A stretch of DNA of 14,840 nt, taken from NCBI GenBank assembly GCA_020216745.1, contig JAIWNQ010000257.1:1-14840 (forward strand), in the 5' to 3' direction. The notes beneath the pieces were generated by a model. The model was not told where the DNA came from, ran no database searches, and saw nothing but the letters and a program-made list of their open reading frames with translations. This document shows, in pieces, positions 13,765 through 14,840 of this stretch; positions within the stretch are counted from its first letter, which is position 1, and every line of letters begins with the position of its first letter. This DNA comes from Candidatus Hydrogenedens sp. (GTDB lineage Bacteria; Hydrogenedentota; Hydrogenedentia; Hydrogenedentales; Hydrogenedentaceae). A program made the translations under genes and the position numbers.

Positions 13765-14840
13765 ATGAGAAACTATTACCAAAGTAGATTTGTAGTTATT
13801 ATTTGTTTAATTTCTCTTTTTTCATTCAGTTTTTATGTTTATGCAGAGAATAAGATATACTTTATTGCCCCTGATGCAGGTTTAATTCGTGAGGTGCTCC
13901 CTGAAAAGGTTGAAAAAGACAATTGGTATCCCCCTGAAGCAACGTTGGAAACTTTCTCAACCAGTTACATAACTTTTAATATAGCCTATAGCGACTCGGA
14001 TGGTGTAGGATTTAAAGATGCGAGTCATCCAAACCGTAAGTTGTGTCTCAAAAAAGCATTAGAGTATATATCTAATATTTTTAAGATTTCAGGTACGATT
14101 GATATTCTTGTTACAGAAAGTGAGAATGATGGTCATGGTGCACTTGCATTTGCAGGGAGTTATGTCTTTGAAAATGAGACGACGTTCAGCCCTACTTTCT
14201 CTCAACAAAGGTTATTAACTGGAACAAAACCGGTTTCTTATGTATCAGAAATAGAGTTAACTGTTGATTTCGGTTATGATTATTATGAAGACCCTAACAA
14301 TACTACCCCAGCGAGTGGTCAGATTGATCTGGTATCTGTTCTTATTCACGAGTTTACCCATGGTTTTGGGTTCTTATCTTTTGTAGAAGCAACAGGTGTA
14401 ACGCAACAAACAGAAAATAATAACTACTTGTATACAACCTTTGACCAGTTTATATATAAAAATGATAATGCTCTTTATTCAGGTTCACCCCCAATGTTTC
14501 AGGGGAGCCAAGCAGATTTAATTAGTAATGAATTAGTTTTCAAATCAGATTATACAGAGTTTGTATACAGCGTTCAAGGAATCCCTCTTTACTCAAAAGA
14601 ACCTTTTCTTGATGGGACAAGTATTTGTCATTGGGACCCAGACAGGACAGGTATACAAAACGCAGTGATGAATCCCAGATACAAGGCGGGGGCTATAATT
14701 CGTGAATATGCTTTAATTGATTTATGTGCCCTTAAATCTCTTGGTTATGGGAATGTTCAACTTCCTGGTGAGGGACAAACCAATGAAGGGACAAATGAGG
14801 GTGAAGGGGCATCTGCCGAAGGTGCTACTACGGAAGGACA
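13765..14840 (+). CDS. Secreted zinc metalloprotease (zincin) with Glu-Gly-rich linker, partial (C-terminus beyond window)
   Basis: Open frame of 358 codons with no stop, leaving the window at its end. ATG 13765 has AAAGGG six bases upstream. A signal peptide (1-27) ends in VYA, like the neighbour upstream. The zinc motif HEFTHGFGF is at 195-203, with ligands H195 and H199 and catalytic E196. The position where metzincins carry their third histidine (205) is serine; a later ICHWDPD (H289) followed by AVMNP (M302) probably supplies the third ligand and a Met-turn-like segment. I recall this layout, HExxHGxGF then a distant H then (L/V)MNP, from bacterial secreted peptidases with a long insert between the helices. 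After about 335 a Glu-Gly/Thr/Asn-rich linker starts (GEGQTNEGTNEGEGASAEG) and runs to the edge. The substrate is unknown. It is probably co-transcribed with the preceding gene. Confidence 0.85.
   Translation, partial: MRNYYQSRFVVIICLISLFSFSFYVYAENKIYFIAPDAGLIREVLPEKVEKDNWYPPEATLETFSTSYITFNIAYSDSDGVGFKDASHPNRKLCLKKALEYISNIFKISGTIDILVTESENDGHGALAFAGSYVFENETTFSPTFSQQRLLTGTKPVSYVSEIELTVDFGYDYYEDPNNTTPASGQIDLVSVLIHEFTHGFGFLSFVEATGVTQQTENNNYLYTTFDQFIYKNDNALYSGSPPMFQGSQADLISNELVFKSDYTEFVYSVQGIPLYSKEPFLDGTSICHWDPDRTGIQNAVMNPRYKAGAIIREYALIDLCALKSLGYGNVQLPGEGQTNEGTNEGEGASAEGATTEG
14770..14840 (+). repeat. Glu-Gly-rich low-complexity linker coding region, running off the window
   Basis: The codons here give an irregular run of EG pairs separated by Thr, Asn, Ala, Gln and Ser. 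It is the same style as the linker of the gene upstream but without a fixed unit length in the visible part. It probably separates the protease domain from a C-terminal domain or tail outside the window. Confidence 0.7.

Overview
AT-rich stretch of a bacterial chromosome with ordinary gene density and no mobile elements, RNA genes or CRISPR array that I can see. The cell envelope looks diderm: there is a lipoprotein-anchored importer and a second lipoprotein with BamE/SmpA-like repeats. Secreted proteins with Glu-Gly-rich tandem linkers plus a Cys/hydrophobic C-terminal tail are a style I associate with uncultured groups such as Candidatus Hydrogenedentes and some PVC-related bacteria. That placement is inference only, as no rRNA or other phylogenetic marker was compared.

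Layout. (1) 1-2386, minus: a GH13 alpha-amylase-family enzyme whose C-terminal end lies off the window. (2) 2574-5932, plus: a tightly overlapping run encoding a substrate-binding lipoprotein, an ATPase and a permease of the BtuFDC/FecBED type, then a uridine kinase. (3) 8824-5948, minus: a lipoprotein with two BamE-like repeats, then an enolase-superfamily enzyme of the muconate-lactonizing-enzyme (MLE) type. (4) 8961-11914, plus: the housekeeping cluster yicC-gmk-rpoZ-coaBC (RNA turnover, GDP synthesis, RNA polymerase omega subunit, coenzyme A synthesis), in an order also known from Firmicutes. (5) 11915-12281: a gene-free interval with inverted repeats. (6) 12282-14840, plus: two secreted proteins sharing Glu-Gly-rich linkers. 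The first has a duplicated domain around a 48-bp tandem repeat and a possible C-terminal sorting signal; the second is a zinc metalloprotease that runs off the window.

The importer operon probably brings in a corrinoid or iron chelate. The two last genes look like cell-surface or exported accessory proteins and are the least conventional part of the window. The rest is mostly recognisable metabolism. The two genes cut by the window edges (GH13 and metalloprotease) have no stop codon inside the window and were read directly from the sequence.
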